64,000 nt of DNA from Theocolax elegans (lineage: Eukaryota > Arthropoda > Insecta > Hymenoptera > Cerocephalidae): NCBI GenBank assembly GCA_026168455.1, contig CM047427.1, positions 45,610,558 to 45,674,557 on the forward strand. Reading direction: 5' to 3'. Of the stretch, positions 1 through 10,234 are shown piece after piece. The position numbers and the translations under genes were made by a program. Each line of letters starts with the position of its first letter. Positions within the stretch are counted from its first letter, which is position 1. The notes under the pieces are model-generated. The model searched no databases. It was not told the origin of the DNA and was given only the letters and a program-made list of their open reading frames with translations.

Positions 1-2082
1 AGCCCATCGCGTAAGCAAGAGTCAATTCTAATTAAATCTCAAAGTCAGGACCCACCGGGTAGTCGAAGTCAATTAAAAAGTCAGAAAGATATCCAAATTC
101 GATCTCAATGTAAAAATAAATTGGAAATACAAGATCCCAAGCGAAATCAAAATCAAATTCCAATTCAAAATCGAAATCTTAATCAAAATGCAAGTTTAAA
201 TGAAATTCAATATCAAATTCTAAATCAAAATTCAAATTCAAATGAAATTCAAAATCAAAATCATAATTCAAGTTCAAATGAAATTCAAAATCAAATTCTA
301 AATCAAAATTCAAATTCAAATGAAATTCAAAATCAAATTCTAAATCAAAATTCAAATTCAAATGAAATTCAAAATCAAATTCTAAATCAAAATGCAAATT
401 CAAATGAAATTCAAAATCAAAATCATAATTCAAGTTCAAATTTAATTCAAAATCAAATTCTAAATCAAAATTCAAGTTCAAATGAAATTCAAAATCAAAT
501 TCAAAATCTAAAATCGAGTTCAAAAGTAACTCAATATCGAAGTCTAAATGAAATTCCAAGCATAAATCAAGTCTTACGTACGAAGGCAGTATGTAAGCCT
601 AATGTATGTAAATTAATCGAACAAGGAAACGAAGAGACAAGTCAAGAAATTAAAATCATTAAGAAATTAGAAACAAATACCAAATCGAACCCAGTAATAA
701 GGGAGAACGATGAAGAATACTTTAATCATGAAATTAATAAAGAAAGATTGCAAAAGCACTCCTCAAATAAAAAAAATAATCTCTTAAATGAACTCGAAAG
801 TGATGAGGCAACTAATAAATCAAGCGCGCACCCAAATCCAAGAAACGAGAACGAAATAAGTAATGAAAAATATTCTAATTTTGAGATAAAGAGAAAAGAT
901 ATGGTAGGTCTCGATAATAATACAAAAACTAAAAAGGCATTAGCAGAAAATGAAAATGTAGACGCAAACGAATTCGATGAAGAAAGGTTGTTAATTTCGA
1001 CACGCATGTTACAAAAAATTCTAGAGGAAGGTTTAATGAATAATGGAATTCTGTGGAATAATAACCAAGACATGGAAATGTTAATAAGTAATCTACTAAT
1101 GGAAATAAAGTATCATGACAACTCAACAAATAACTCAAAGGAATTAAGAGAAAATCTAAATAAATTAGGAAATTATGTAAAACTACATGCCTTTGGGGGA
1201 GAGTCTCATAAAAAAGTTATTAAAGATACATTAGAGGGTTTACTTAAATTAAGAATTAATTTAAAAGGAAAAGGCGGAAAGAAACTAAAAGGTAGTCATA
1301 AAGTTTATCGCTTAGCATGTGTCATACCAAAAGGGAGAGCGGAAAAGGTAAAATCATTACTACGACTTGACCATTTGGCTACTGATGAAAGAGAAGAAAT
1401 AGAAAAATTAATTGAGAAATATAGCGACATCTTTTACCTTCAGGGTGAAAAATTAACAGCAACACATATTTTAAAACTAACAATCCCAACAACGGATGAT
1501 GTACCAATAACTTCAAAACAATACCGATTACCTCCGGTACATAAAGAAGAAATAGCAAGACAAGTGCAAGACTTATTAAAAGACGGCATTATCGAACCAT
1601 CTACCTCATCGTACTCAAGCCCTTGTTTTCTAGTTCCTAAGAAAGAGGACATACAAGGACGCAAGCAATACAGAATGGTGATCGACTATCGCAAATTAAA
1701 TGCGAAAACTTTAGATGACCAATTTCCGCTACCGAATATAACTGAAATAATAGACCAATTGGGCGGATCAAAAAAATTCTCAACTTTTGATCTTAAGGCT
1801 TCGTATCATCAAATAGAAATTGACGAACGAGACCGTCACAAAACCGCGTTTGTTACAAACGGAGATTTGTACCATTTTAACCGAGGAAGCTTTGGACTAC
1901 GAACAATGCCGGCTACATTCTCAAGAGCACTTTCAATTGCACTCGCTGGACTTATCAATAAAGAACTTTTTTGCTTTATTGATGATATTATATGTTATTC
2001 GGAGACTCTACAAGAGCATATTAAAAGATTAGAGAATTTATTTCTTAGATTGCGAAAAGCGGTTTTAAAATTACAACCATAG
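1..2082 (+). pseudogene. Gypsy-type retroelement polyprotein: Gln/Asn-rich region and first part of reverse transcriptase
   Basis: The frame is open from the first base of the window, so the real start (gag side) lies to the left. The first ~170 codons are Gln/Asn/Ser-rich and include a tandem repeat, followed by a charged linker. From about 1310 the protein is typical of the connection to a Ty3/Gypsy reverse transcriptase. The RT blocks are in order: IIEPSTSSYSSP near 1590, RMVIDYRKLN near 1672, FDLKASYHQ near 1785, and the catalytic FIDD at 1975-1986 (a YxDD variant usual in Gypsy elements). I see no D-[ST]-G aspartic-protease motif between the Q/N tract and RT. An in-frame TAG at 2080-2082 stops the ORF inside the RT palm/thumb. 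RNA-templated cDNA synthesis is the family role. The family call is firm; this copy is dead. Confidence 0.86.
199..522 (+). repeat. In-frame minisatellite encoding eight Q/N-rich units
   Basis: Eight tandem units of 42 or 36 bp, translating to 14 or 12 residues each, all begin with N-[EL]-I-Q. The order of unit lengths is 14, 12, 14, 14, 14, 12, 14, 14. Unit boundaries respect the coding frame. The composition (mostly Asn, Gln, Ser, Ile) is prion-like low-complexity sequence. The opposite strand is also open across the repeat, as a side effect of codon choice, and I do not call it a gene. Confidence 0.9.
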
Positions 2083-4664
2083 AAATGTGAATTTTTAAAA
2101 AAACAGTTACATATTTAGGTCATGTTATTAGTGCAGAAGGAATTAAACCAGATTCGCGGAAAATTGAAGCTGTACGAAAATTTCCACGCCCTCAAAATGC
2201 TAAAAATATCAAGCAATTTTTGGGTTTAGCGGGCTACTATAGAAGATTTATTTATCAATTTTCAAAAATTGCAAAACCTTTAACGGATTTATTAAAAAAG
2301 GACGTTCAATTTAAATGGTCAGAAGAAACAGAAAAGGCATTTGAGACATTACGCATTAGTTTATGCGAAAAACCGGTATTAATTTTTCCAAATTTCGAAA
2401 TTACTTTCAATCTAACGACCGACGCTTCGGGATATGCAATTGCTGGAGTCTTAAGTCAGGGTGAGATAGGGAAAGATCAACCCGTTGCATACGTCTCTCG
2501 AGTTCTTTCGGATGTTGAAAAACGTTGGGACACGTTTAACAAAGAAGGACTAGCAATAATATTTTGCATTAAGCATTTCCGACCGTATTTATTTGGACGA
2601 AAATTTTATCTTATAACAGATCATAAACCACTGGTATGGTTACAAACGCATAAGGACCCGAACTCACGAGTTACGCGATGGCGTCTTATGCTCGCGGAGT
2701 ACAATTTCGAAATTAAATACAGTTCGGGTCGTTTAAATGTAGCAGACGCACTGTCTAGAAACCCCATAGACAAGGTCCTAGTTATGACGAGAAGCAAGGC
2801 AATAGCGGCAGGTGATGAGCCCGAGTCTAGCCTAGTTGAACCACCGCGGGGTATGACCACGAGAGCGAAGGCGGGTCGCCAGGTAGGCCAGCGATATTTA
2901 GACGCGATAGAGGCTCTACGCCCGCAAAGGGGAAGAAAAAACGAGAGGCGAGCGAACGAACAATCACCGGACCGTGGAGAAGGAACGCACGACGATACGG
3001 AGGTGGAAACATTCGAGCCGGAACCCCTCGTTCACTCGGAAAATGCGCGATTACGCTTACACGAAGATCTTGATGATGTTAATGAATCATTACTTGAAAA
3101 CGATCCGCAATTCAGTCCTGATCAAATAAACGAAGAGACGTCGATCTATGAAGAACAATTTAATCAAATTAACGATAAACAAGTAATTATTACATGCAGA
3201 GAAAAATTATTTATGCGTAAGGACAATTATATGTATTTTGTCACTACAACAGGAGAACCATGCGACGATGGGGCTTCGCAATTAAAACTACAGAATAAAT
3301 TACCAAGATTCAAGGAAATGCAGGTTGGAATACCAGTTTTGATAAATGTAAATACAAAAATTCATATAGCATTACCGATACGAACAGAATCGTTAATCGG
3401 GCTAAGTGGAATTGATAATAACCTAAATTTATTATGCGAAAATCTGTATTTAACTTTAGATACAATGCAGATAAAATCAATAAGTATAGCGAAAACCGAT
3501 AGAATTGAAAATTTAGAGTGGGAATTAGTTTTAGAAAAACTAAAAGGAGTTTTTAGTCAAAGCACGGTAAAATTAATTGTTTGTTTAGGTCTAATACGAT
3601 ATCCGACACTAGACGATCGAATTCCGATTATAGAAGAAGCTCATTGTTCGGCTATAGGAGGACATAGAGGTGTCACAAAAACCTATAACCGTATTAAACA
3701 AAATTATAACTGGGAGAATTTAAAGATAGAGGTACAAGATTTTATAAGAAAATGTTTGAATTGCCAATTAAAAAAATTGGTTAGGGTTAAAACTAGAGCT
3801 CCAATGGTTATTACAAACTCGGGAACGCACGCTATGGACCGAATAAGTATGGATATTGTTGGTCCCTTATGCAAAACCAATCGGGGAAACGAGTACATTT
3901 TAACCTTCCAAGACTTATTAACTAAATTCGCATTAGCTGAGCCCTTGGTGCGAATTTCGGCCATGGATGTAGCGAATGGTTTAATAAGAAAAGTCATATG
4001 CATATTTGGCGCACCTCGAATAATCCTTACGGATCAAGGTACGAATTTCATGAGTAAATTAATGAAAAGAATAGCAAAAATATTTAGAATTAAACAAACT
4101 AAAACCACGGCGTTCCACCCACAATCAAACGGTGGACTTGAGCGATCGCACTCAAGTCTCATTGAATACTTGAAATTTTTTGTACATAGTAATCGAACAG
4201 ATTGGGACGATTATCTGGATTTGGCTACCTTTAATTTTAACACGGGAATTAGTGAGTCTACATGGCATACGCCGTTTGAACTCGTGTTCGGCCGACTGGC
4301 ACGCACACCCTCGAACGCACCGGTCGAAACAGAAGACCTGGCGCCTACATACGATGGTTATCTTGAAGATTTAGTCAAGCGCCTAAACAGTCTACAAAAC
4401 ATAGCCCAACAAAACCTTTTAAAGGCAAAACTTCGAGCCAAGAAATACTACGATCGTAAGGTAAACGTTTTAACACTACAAATCGGTGATTACGTATGGC
4501 TGCAAAAGGGGCCAAAACCTAAGAAATTTGACGATCAATACTCGGGTCCATTTTTAGTTCTAGACGTTTCTGACAATGGGAATGTAAAAATTCAAATAAA
4601 TGGAAATAAAAATAAAATAGTGCACATAAATCGCTTACGCAAATCGCATATTGAAACCAAATAA
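2083..4664 (+). pseudogene. Continuation of Gypsy pol: RT thumb, RNase H, integrase
   Basis: RT-thumb homology resumes directly after the stop, then changes frame within an A7 run at 2097-2103. From there a long ORF runs to the TAA at 4662-4664. RNase H is marked by TTDASGYAIAGVLSQ near 2415 and ITDHKPLVWL near 2615. A ~300-residue acidic/basic linker follows. The integrase has the H-H-C-C zinc site (HxxxxGGH...CxxC, 3640-3770) and the DDE residues: D of MDIVGP near 3850, D of LTDQGTNF near 4029, E of GGLERSH near 4139. It ends with a GPF-type C-terminal module (YSGPFLVL near 4540). There is no ATG at the head of the frame because it continues the upstream coding region. The breaks are the upstream TAG and one frameshift. 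Confidence 0.86.
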
Positions 4665-5024
4665 GCTTGTTGGTATTTAAATTTAAGAGCATGACGAATG
4701 TAAATAAAAAAATAATAAGCATGTATATAGCAAAACTCTAACAATGATATGTATTTTCACAAATGCAAAAATGCTAAGGGAAATCAATAAAGAATCAGTC
4801 AATAGATTCTGATAATTTAAGAAAAAAAAAACGGAAAGATAAAAGAAGCATTTTTGCAAGGGTTCTATAAATAAATAAAAAAAGAACGCTTTCATGAACT
4901 TATTTAATGTTGCAGATGAGTTGTAAAACACTATTGGCCATGCATTTATCTCACAACTATATACCAAGGAAAAATCTGTTCCATGACATTTTGCCGTATG
5001 ACAATTCGCCGTTGTGAACACTTT
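4665..5024 (+). other. Non-coding 3' flank of pol
   Basis: AT-rich sequence after the pol stop, containing an AATAAAGAATC stretch near 4788 that could serve as a polyadenylation signal. It ends in the truncated left end of the iteron array (three TTCGCCGT-type units, 4990-5030). I see no ORF of interest. Confidence 0.6.
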
Positions 5025-5031
5025 CGCCGTA

Positions 5032-5667
5032 CCTTACGGATCAAGGTACGAATTTCATGAGTAAATTAATGAAAAGAATAGCAAAAATATTAGAATTAAA
5101 CAAACTAAAACCACGGCGTTCCACCCACAATCAAACGGTGGACTTGAGCGATCGCACTCAGTCTCATTGAATACTTGAAATTTTTTGTACATAGTAATCG
5201 ACAGATTGGGACGATTATCTGGATTTGGCTACCTTTAATTTTAACACGGGAATTAGTGAGTCTACATGGCATACGCCGTTTGAACTCGTGTTCGGCCGAC
5301 TGGCACGCACACCCTCGAACGCACCGGTCGAAACAGAAGACCTGGCGCCTACATACGATGGTTATCTTGAAGATTTAGTCAGCGCCTAAACAGTCTACAA
5401 AACATAGCCCAACAAAACCTTTTAAAGGCAAAACTTCGAGCCAAGAAATACTACGATCGTAAGGTAAACGTTTTAACACTACAAATCGGTGATTACGTAT
5501 GGCTGCAAAAGGGGCCAAAACCTAAGAAATTTGACGATCAATACTCGGGTCCATTTTTAGTTCTAGACGTTTCTGACAATGGGAATGTAAAAATTCAAAT
5601 AAATGGAAATAAAAATAAAATAGTGCACATAAATCGCTTACGCAAATCGCATATTGAAACCAAATAA
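5032..5667 (+). pseudogene. Second, frameshifted copy of the integrase C-terminal half
   Basis: This stretch is nearly identical to 4025-4664 but has at least four single-base deletions, so no long frame survives; the longest open piece is 5175-5378. It lacks the RT, RNase H and zinc-binding parts and cannot be an independent gene. It is the coding part of the tandem duplication described separately. Confidence 0.85.
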
Positions 5668-5987
5668 GCTTGTTGGTATTTAAATTTAAGAGCATGACGA
5701 ATGTAAATAAAAAAAATAATAAGCCATGTATATAGCAAAACTCTAACAATGATATGTATTTTCACAAATGCAAAAATGCTAAGGAAATCAATAAAGAATC
5801 AGTCAATAGATTCTGATAATTTAAGAAAAAAAAAACGGAAAGATAAAACGAAGCATTTTTGCAACGGTTCTATAAATAAATAAAAAAAGAACGCTTTCAT
5901 GAACTTATTTAATGTTGCAGATGAGTTGTAAAACACTATTGGCCATCATTTATCTCACAACTATTATACCAAGGAAAATCTGGTTCC

Positions 5988-6553
5988 ATGACATTTTGCC
6001 GTATGACAATTCGCCGTTTGACACTTCGCCGTCGGACAAATCGCCGTATTACTTTTCGCCGTATAGGACATTTCGCCGTATAAAATTTTGCCGTATGTGA
6101 CATTTTGCCGTAAGGAACTTCTCTCCGTAAAATAGGAAAAAATACGTACGGCGAATTTTGATACAGCGAAATTTAATTTAATTTTATATTCAAATAAAAT
6201 AAAAATTATGTTTACATTTTAAAGAGCATTTGAACTATAATTGTATATAAATTTTTCAAAACATTGATTGTAAACAAAATCATATATTGAAATTGAAAAA
6301 TTGTTTGTTATTATAGTCAAGTTATAATTACAAATAATTTACCGATACTGTATGTGTGTAACAACAAAAGTGTAATGGGGGCGCCCCCCAAACCCCCTGC
6401 TCAACCAATAACCCTATAACCTTATAACCCAATCGCGTACGGCAAAATGTCTCATACGGCGAAATGTTATACGGCAAAATGTCTCATACGGCGAAATGTT
6501 TACGGCAAAAGGTCCGACGGCGAAATGTCATACGGCAAAATGTCCGGTTACGG
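5988..6553. mobile_element. MITE-like element with inverted iteron arrays
   Basis: The left end (5993-6117) carries about seven direct iterations of a 12-17 bp motif, ACATTTTGCCGTA / ACTTCGCCGTA. The right end (6436-6553) carries the reverse complement, TACGGCGAAATGT / TACGGCAAAATGT, again about seven times. The ~320-bp middle is AT-rich and non-coding, with a GC-rich palindrome (GGGGGCGCCCCC) near 6377. Iterated subterminal motifs in inverted orientation are typical of non-autonomous DNA transposons, where they bind the transposase. I cannot name the superfamily and see no clean target duplication. The element sits between pol and the first envelope gene. Confidence 0.65.
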
Positions 6554-7790
6554 GAAAATCTATATTAACGCATTCATAGGGTACGACTGTTCGCAGCACG
6601 TCTCAAATTTAACAACATTTTCGTTAATTCACGTAGGAGAATGCGACATACCTGAACCGGTAGTAAATACAACAAAAATTTATGTACGACTATTGCTTTG
6701 TAAAGTAGAAATAAAAAGATCGGTAACATACTGCGGCGCGTTTTCGCATAGAAAAGACAAAAACAGAGGGGAGGTTCAGTTTATTGATGAAATTTCTAGG
6801 GAAGAATGTAATAGAATGCATGTATACCGCGCACACCGAGTACGAGACGAAGTAATAAGTAACTTAAAACTGAACGGATCGATTGTCCACCCAATGACGT
6901 TTGTTGGAAAGGTAGATCAAGCAGGAGATTGTAGTAACGCAGGAATGTACGCGGATCCATATGGTATTTTTGACGATGCTATAGTCACGGGCTATGTTAC
7001 CATTACTTTAAGGGATTACTATGCACCGGTAAACTTAAATGCTAACGAGGTTATTTTACGATCCGGTACGCGCTGTAAGTTTAATCAAGATGATTGTATT
7101 GACGTAGAAGCAGGGTACGCCTTTTGGGATAGGTTACCAGTACAGGCATGCGAACGCAGTAAATACTCAGAATTATACGCGGGTTATGTTAATAAAGTTG
7201 TAGAACAAGGCAATGAGCAACATCCGGTATATGTAATGGAATCGAGCGAGATAACCTTTGCTTTTACGACTTTAGTACAAATTCCGGTGTGTTCGTATGA
7301 ATTAATTAGAACAGAGCACCCAAAATTATTTTTTCTAGAAGGACCAATAACAGAAACCTTCCAAGCCGTAAGAAATCCGTCAATAGAAAATCTCGACATT
7401 TTTGCATACGTAAACTCTAAATTCGTTTACGTAGAAAAACATATTAAAGGACAATTAAAAACATTATATCGCAATTTAATTTTGCAAAAATGCGAATTGG
7501 AAAGAAGAGTTATATCAAATGCATTAAGCATTGCAGCAACAGCACCTGACGTTTTTGCATATCAAATCATGAAAAAAAGTGGTTACATGGGCTTGGTAGC
7601 CGGAGAAGTTGTGCACTTAATGAAGTGCGTACAAATTGACGTTCAACGAAGAGAAACTACAAAATGTTACCAAGAGTTACCAGTAACCAAAGACGGCAAA
7701 GATTATTTTTTGACGCCAAGGACACATATTTTAAAACAATATGGAACCGAAGCTGCCTGCAGTGTTCTGATTCCTCCTATGTTCTACTAG
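6447..7790 (+). pseudogene. Class III-like (chuvirus-like) viral glycoprotein gene, N-terminal two thirds
   Basis: From about 6560 the product is a Cys-rich ectodomain (DCSQ near its start, then GECD, SGTRCKF, DDCID, ACERSKY, VCSYEL) with possible N-glycosylation sites. The layout recalls glycoproteins of chuviruses and related negative-strand viruses that have been captured by insect retroelements; this is recognised by eye, not by search. Such proteins mediate cell binding and membrane fusion. The first ~37 codons are not glycoprotein: they are a translation of the MITE iterons, so the native signal-peptide end is missing. The frame ends at 7788-7790, and homology continues in another frame, so the gene is broken twice. 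Confidence 0.6.
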
Positions 7791-8575
7791 GGGAAGATTG
7801 GTTTACTATTTTACCAAGAGGAACAACTAAGGGAGTAAAACCAGACATTTTAAAACCAACTACTAAAAATAACTGGAATTACACAGAACCAACCGAACTT
7901 GCAAAAAGCGGAATTTACACCCAAGCGGAGATCCAAGCACTAAGACAACACCTTATGTTTCCCGTAGAAAGGCCAGCCATGTTGAACACAATTGCATTAG
8001 GAATGACCGGGAAAAAGGTAGATAAAAACGGTATGTCTATTACCCGATTATTCGATGAAGAAGCGTTGACAGAATTAGCCAATAACACTTGGATGAAAAT
8101 TTGGGGGCAATTATGTACTTTCGGATCATTTAGCGCAGCTATTATAGGCATTTTTATGATAGGGCGTTTAATAAAATTTTTAGTTGATACCATTTTACAT
8201 GGTTATGCTTTGTATAGTTTATATGGGTGGTCACTTCATATTATAGGAGCCATTTGGAATTCAGTCACTCAATTATTACTGCACGTCGCAAGGGATAAAC
8301 CAACGCGTGACGCAAGGAAAAAGAGGGAAGAACAAGCTACGCCTTCGGAAGTAGCGGGCACTCGAGCGGAACATTTTTCGGACTCGCACGTACCTTTCGC
8401 CCCGCCCGAACCTAGCACCTACACGGCACAACCCACTGTGGTAAGAGTCAATGAGTCAAGAGGGGGTAAAATAGTAAGTTGCGGAGCTCAAAATAATCTA
8501 TATCCGCAAATATTTATAGAACCGGATATATCTTCTCTACCGCCACGCAGAAAACGCAAATTCGATAACGTGTAA
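7664..8575 (+). pseudogene. C-terminal part of the same glycoprotein (membrane-proximal region, TM, tail)
   Basis: Glycoprotein-like coding takes over in this frame at about 7785, after a frameshift relative to the upstream ORF; the first ~40 codons of the open frame are shadow. The segment around YTQAEIQALRQHLMFP fits the conserved membrane-proximal part of chuvirus-like glycoproteins. A strongly hydrophobic stretch encoded at ~8110-8200 is the probable transmembrane segment, and a second hydrophobic patch follows. The tail is basic and Pro-rich. It ends at the TAA 8573-8575. With the frameshift and the missing signal peptide no functional envelope can be made from this copy. Confidence 0.6.
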
Positions 8576-8658
8576 ATTTTGCTATTTCAACTACAGGTTT
8601 TTTTTTTAAAACAAAAAAAATAAAAGGTGTCATTTATAAAATAAAAAAAATTGTAAAA

Positions 8659-9052
8659 TGGAAAAAAAATATATACATTAGCAGAAGTACAAAGATATAA
8701 TGTTATGAGCGCTTTGATTAATTTGAGAATTCAAATTACATGGGCATCGCAAAAACGAAACGAAAGCACCTTCCAATTCGGCGCACGAATGGAAAGAATG
8801 TTACATAATTATAAAACATTGGGAGAAATAGCACAAGAAGAATGCAGGGAAATAACCGATTCATGCCTACAACGCGAAAATCTAGCACTTAGGGCATTTT
8901 TAAAGGGGCTTCGACCGGAAGTCAAAAGATACATTTGTAAACCGGAAATCTACACAAATCTGGACCATGCAATTCGTCATGCGCGCAACATTCAATATCA
9001 TTTAGATGACTTGAGAATGTTTAGAAAACGATGTTCGATTATTCTACAGTAA
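8659..9052 (+). pseudogene. Gag capsid fragment of a Gypsy-type element
   Basis: The clean frame starts at ATG 8705 and gives 115 residues. It contains the helical pattern of a Ty3/Gypsy capsid domain: a QITWASQKRNES stretch, ARMERMLHNY, an AFLKGLRPEVKRYI block resembling the major-homology-like region, then AIRHARNI. Homology-like coding extends upstream of ATG 8705 in the same frame. A further ATG at 8659 lies in a different frame across an A8 run, suggesting a small frameshift there. No nucleocapsid zinc knuckle follows. Its place downstream of an envelope gene is wrong for a normal element, so it is probably the remnant of a second element or of a recombination. Confidence 0.6.
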
Positions 9053-9320
9053 TTAATTTAAATACATAAAATAAATAATCGACTTTTTTTTTTATCCATA
9101 CAGAATTGAATGGACGATGGTGTAGATCGATGGGAAAATCGAAACCTTTCATGCTACAGGCCAATTCTGCCGCATCCAGTTCTTTTCTACGCAAGAGTAT
9201 AGTAACCTTTTGCGATAAATACTAATGAAATATTATTAGCAAATCTGTCTAAGTACTTTAGGGACAAAAGACTCAATTAATCTTAGGACTAAAAATTAAT
9301 ATTACGTAAAATAAGGGAAC

Positions 9321-9377
<57 letters not shown>

Positions 9378-9537
9378 CATTATTTATTTACTTGCTACTG
9401 TTTGTGGTTTGCGTATCGATATAAAGTTTTAATTAAGAATTAAAGATATATATATATATATATACATAATACCTATATTTAGACAGTATAGGAATATTCT
9501 ATAAGTTTAAACAGTATACTATATTAATAAAAAAAAA
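9053..9537. repeat. AT-rich spacer with a (TA)n microsatellite
   Basis: Non-coding. It contains an uninterrupted TA run at about 9324-9374 and a second shorter one near 9448. A short segment at 9100-9200 is more GC-balanced, but I could not assign it. Confidence 0.8.
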
Positions 9538-10026
9538 ATGTCAGTTTTAGTAAGAAATTGGGAGCGACTTTGCTATTTTTGTCATAATACATACCTGTGT
9601 CATTATTGTTATACGACGAAATTATCACACATAGAAAAAATTCGGTTTTCATTAAGTGCTACACGAACGATACGCGAATTAATTTGTACTTTTACTGATC
9701 TAAAATGTTTTTGTTGCGGACTCCCAATTCCTTTCAAAAGTGGGCTTATCGAGCAAGAAGTTTAATGTAATGGATATGTATTAACGCGTGTAAATGGCGG
9801 ACTACACGAATGTATAACATCGCAATTACAACCTCGAGAACAACTTAAATGGAATTTCTTGACTCCAGCGCGAGTAAATAAACAAAATAGCATTCTATTC
9901 GAAGAGAGCACAAAAGTATTATGTAAACGAAGCACTAAAGGAATCGACCAACATACAGAAACCAGTAGAGCAGAATCAACAAATCCAAAGATTCAAGAGA
10001 TAAAAAAGGAAAATAAAGCTGAATGA
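9538..10026 (+). pseudogene. Small Cys-rich ORF with one in-frame stop, upstream of the envelope gene
   Basis: The ATG-started frame encodes 75 residues to a TAA at 9763-9765. The same frame then stays open for another 86 codons to the TGA at 10024-10026. The first part has eight cysteines spaced CX2C-X5-CX2C-X25-C-X6-CXCC (residues 12-60), suggesting zinc binding. Two more cysteines follow the internal stop. The second part is polar and basic (KR, TK, KEN) without a membrane segment. I do not recognise the family. The place just before a spliced envelope gene, and the small size, would suit a retroviral accessory or regulatory protein, but that is inference. If the TAA is real, only the 75-residue Cys domain is made. 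Confidence 0.4.
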
Positions 10027-10202
10027 AAGAAATTATGCGTATACCTATGACATTAAGCGCATATGGAAATAAATCTCAGAGAAACATAAAAATATGTGTA
10101 ATTAACATAATACGATAAATTGGAACGCATAGGAAAAATATGTTAAAAAAAAAATTTATATACAAACGCACATAAATAAAGGAACAATATATTGGACATA
10201 AT

Positions 10203-10229
10203 AAGTTTTTTTTTATTATTATGTTACAG
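10203..10229 (+). promoter_or_regulatory. Candidate 3' splice site for the envelope mRNA
   Basis: A T-rich tract ends in TTACAG, six bases before the envelope ATG at 10235. Envelope genes of insect errantiviruses are expressed from a spliced subgenomic RNA, so an acceptor placed here fits. The matching donor would be outside or far upstream in the window. Confidence 0.5.
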
Positions 10230-10234
10230 ACAAA

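Larger units (their letters stand above)
4025..6026 (+). repeat. ~1-kb direct tandem duplication of integrase C-terminus and downstream DNA
   Basis: The segment 4025-5031 is repeated at 5032-6026. Both copies start at CCTTACGGATCAAGG in the integrase catalytic core and run through the end of pol into the left iteron array of the MITE. The second copy differs mainly by single-base losses in short homopolymers (for example TTT to TT, CAAG to CAG, GAAC to GAC). Such differences fit either recent decay or uncorrected long-read error in a falsely duplicated contig segment. Confidence 0.9.

Noticed and set aside
179..559. Minus-strand open frame across the Q/N repeat
   Set aside because: It mirrors the repeat and reads F/L/D/E/N-rich periodic sequence, with no start context or homology; an antisense shadow.
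2097..2103. A7 run at the RT frame change as a programmed ribosomal frameshift
   Set aside because: An in-frame TAG lies 15 bases upstream in the incoming frame and no RNA structure is evident; simple decay is more likely, and RT is not a usual place for such a signal.
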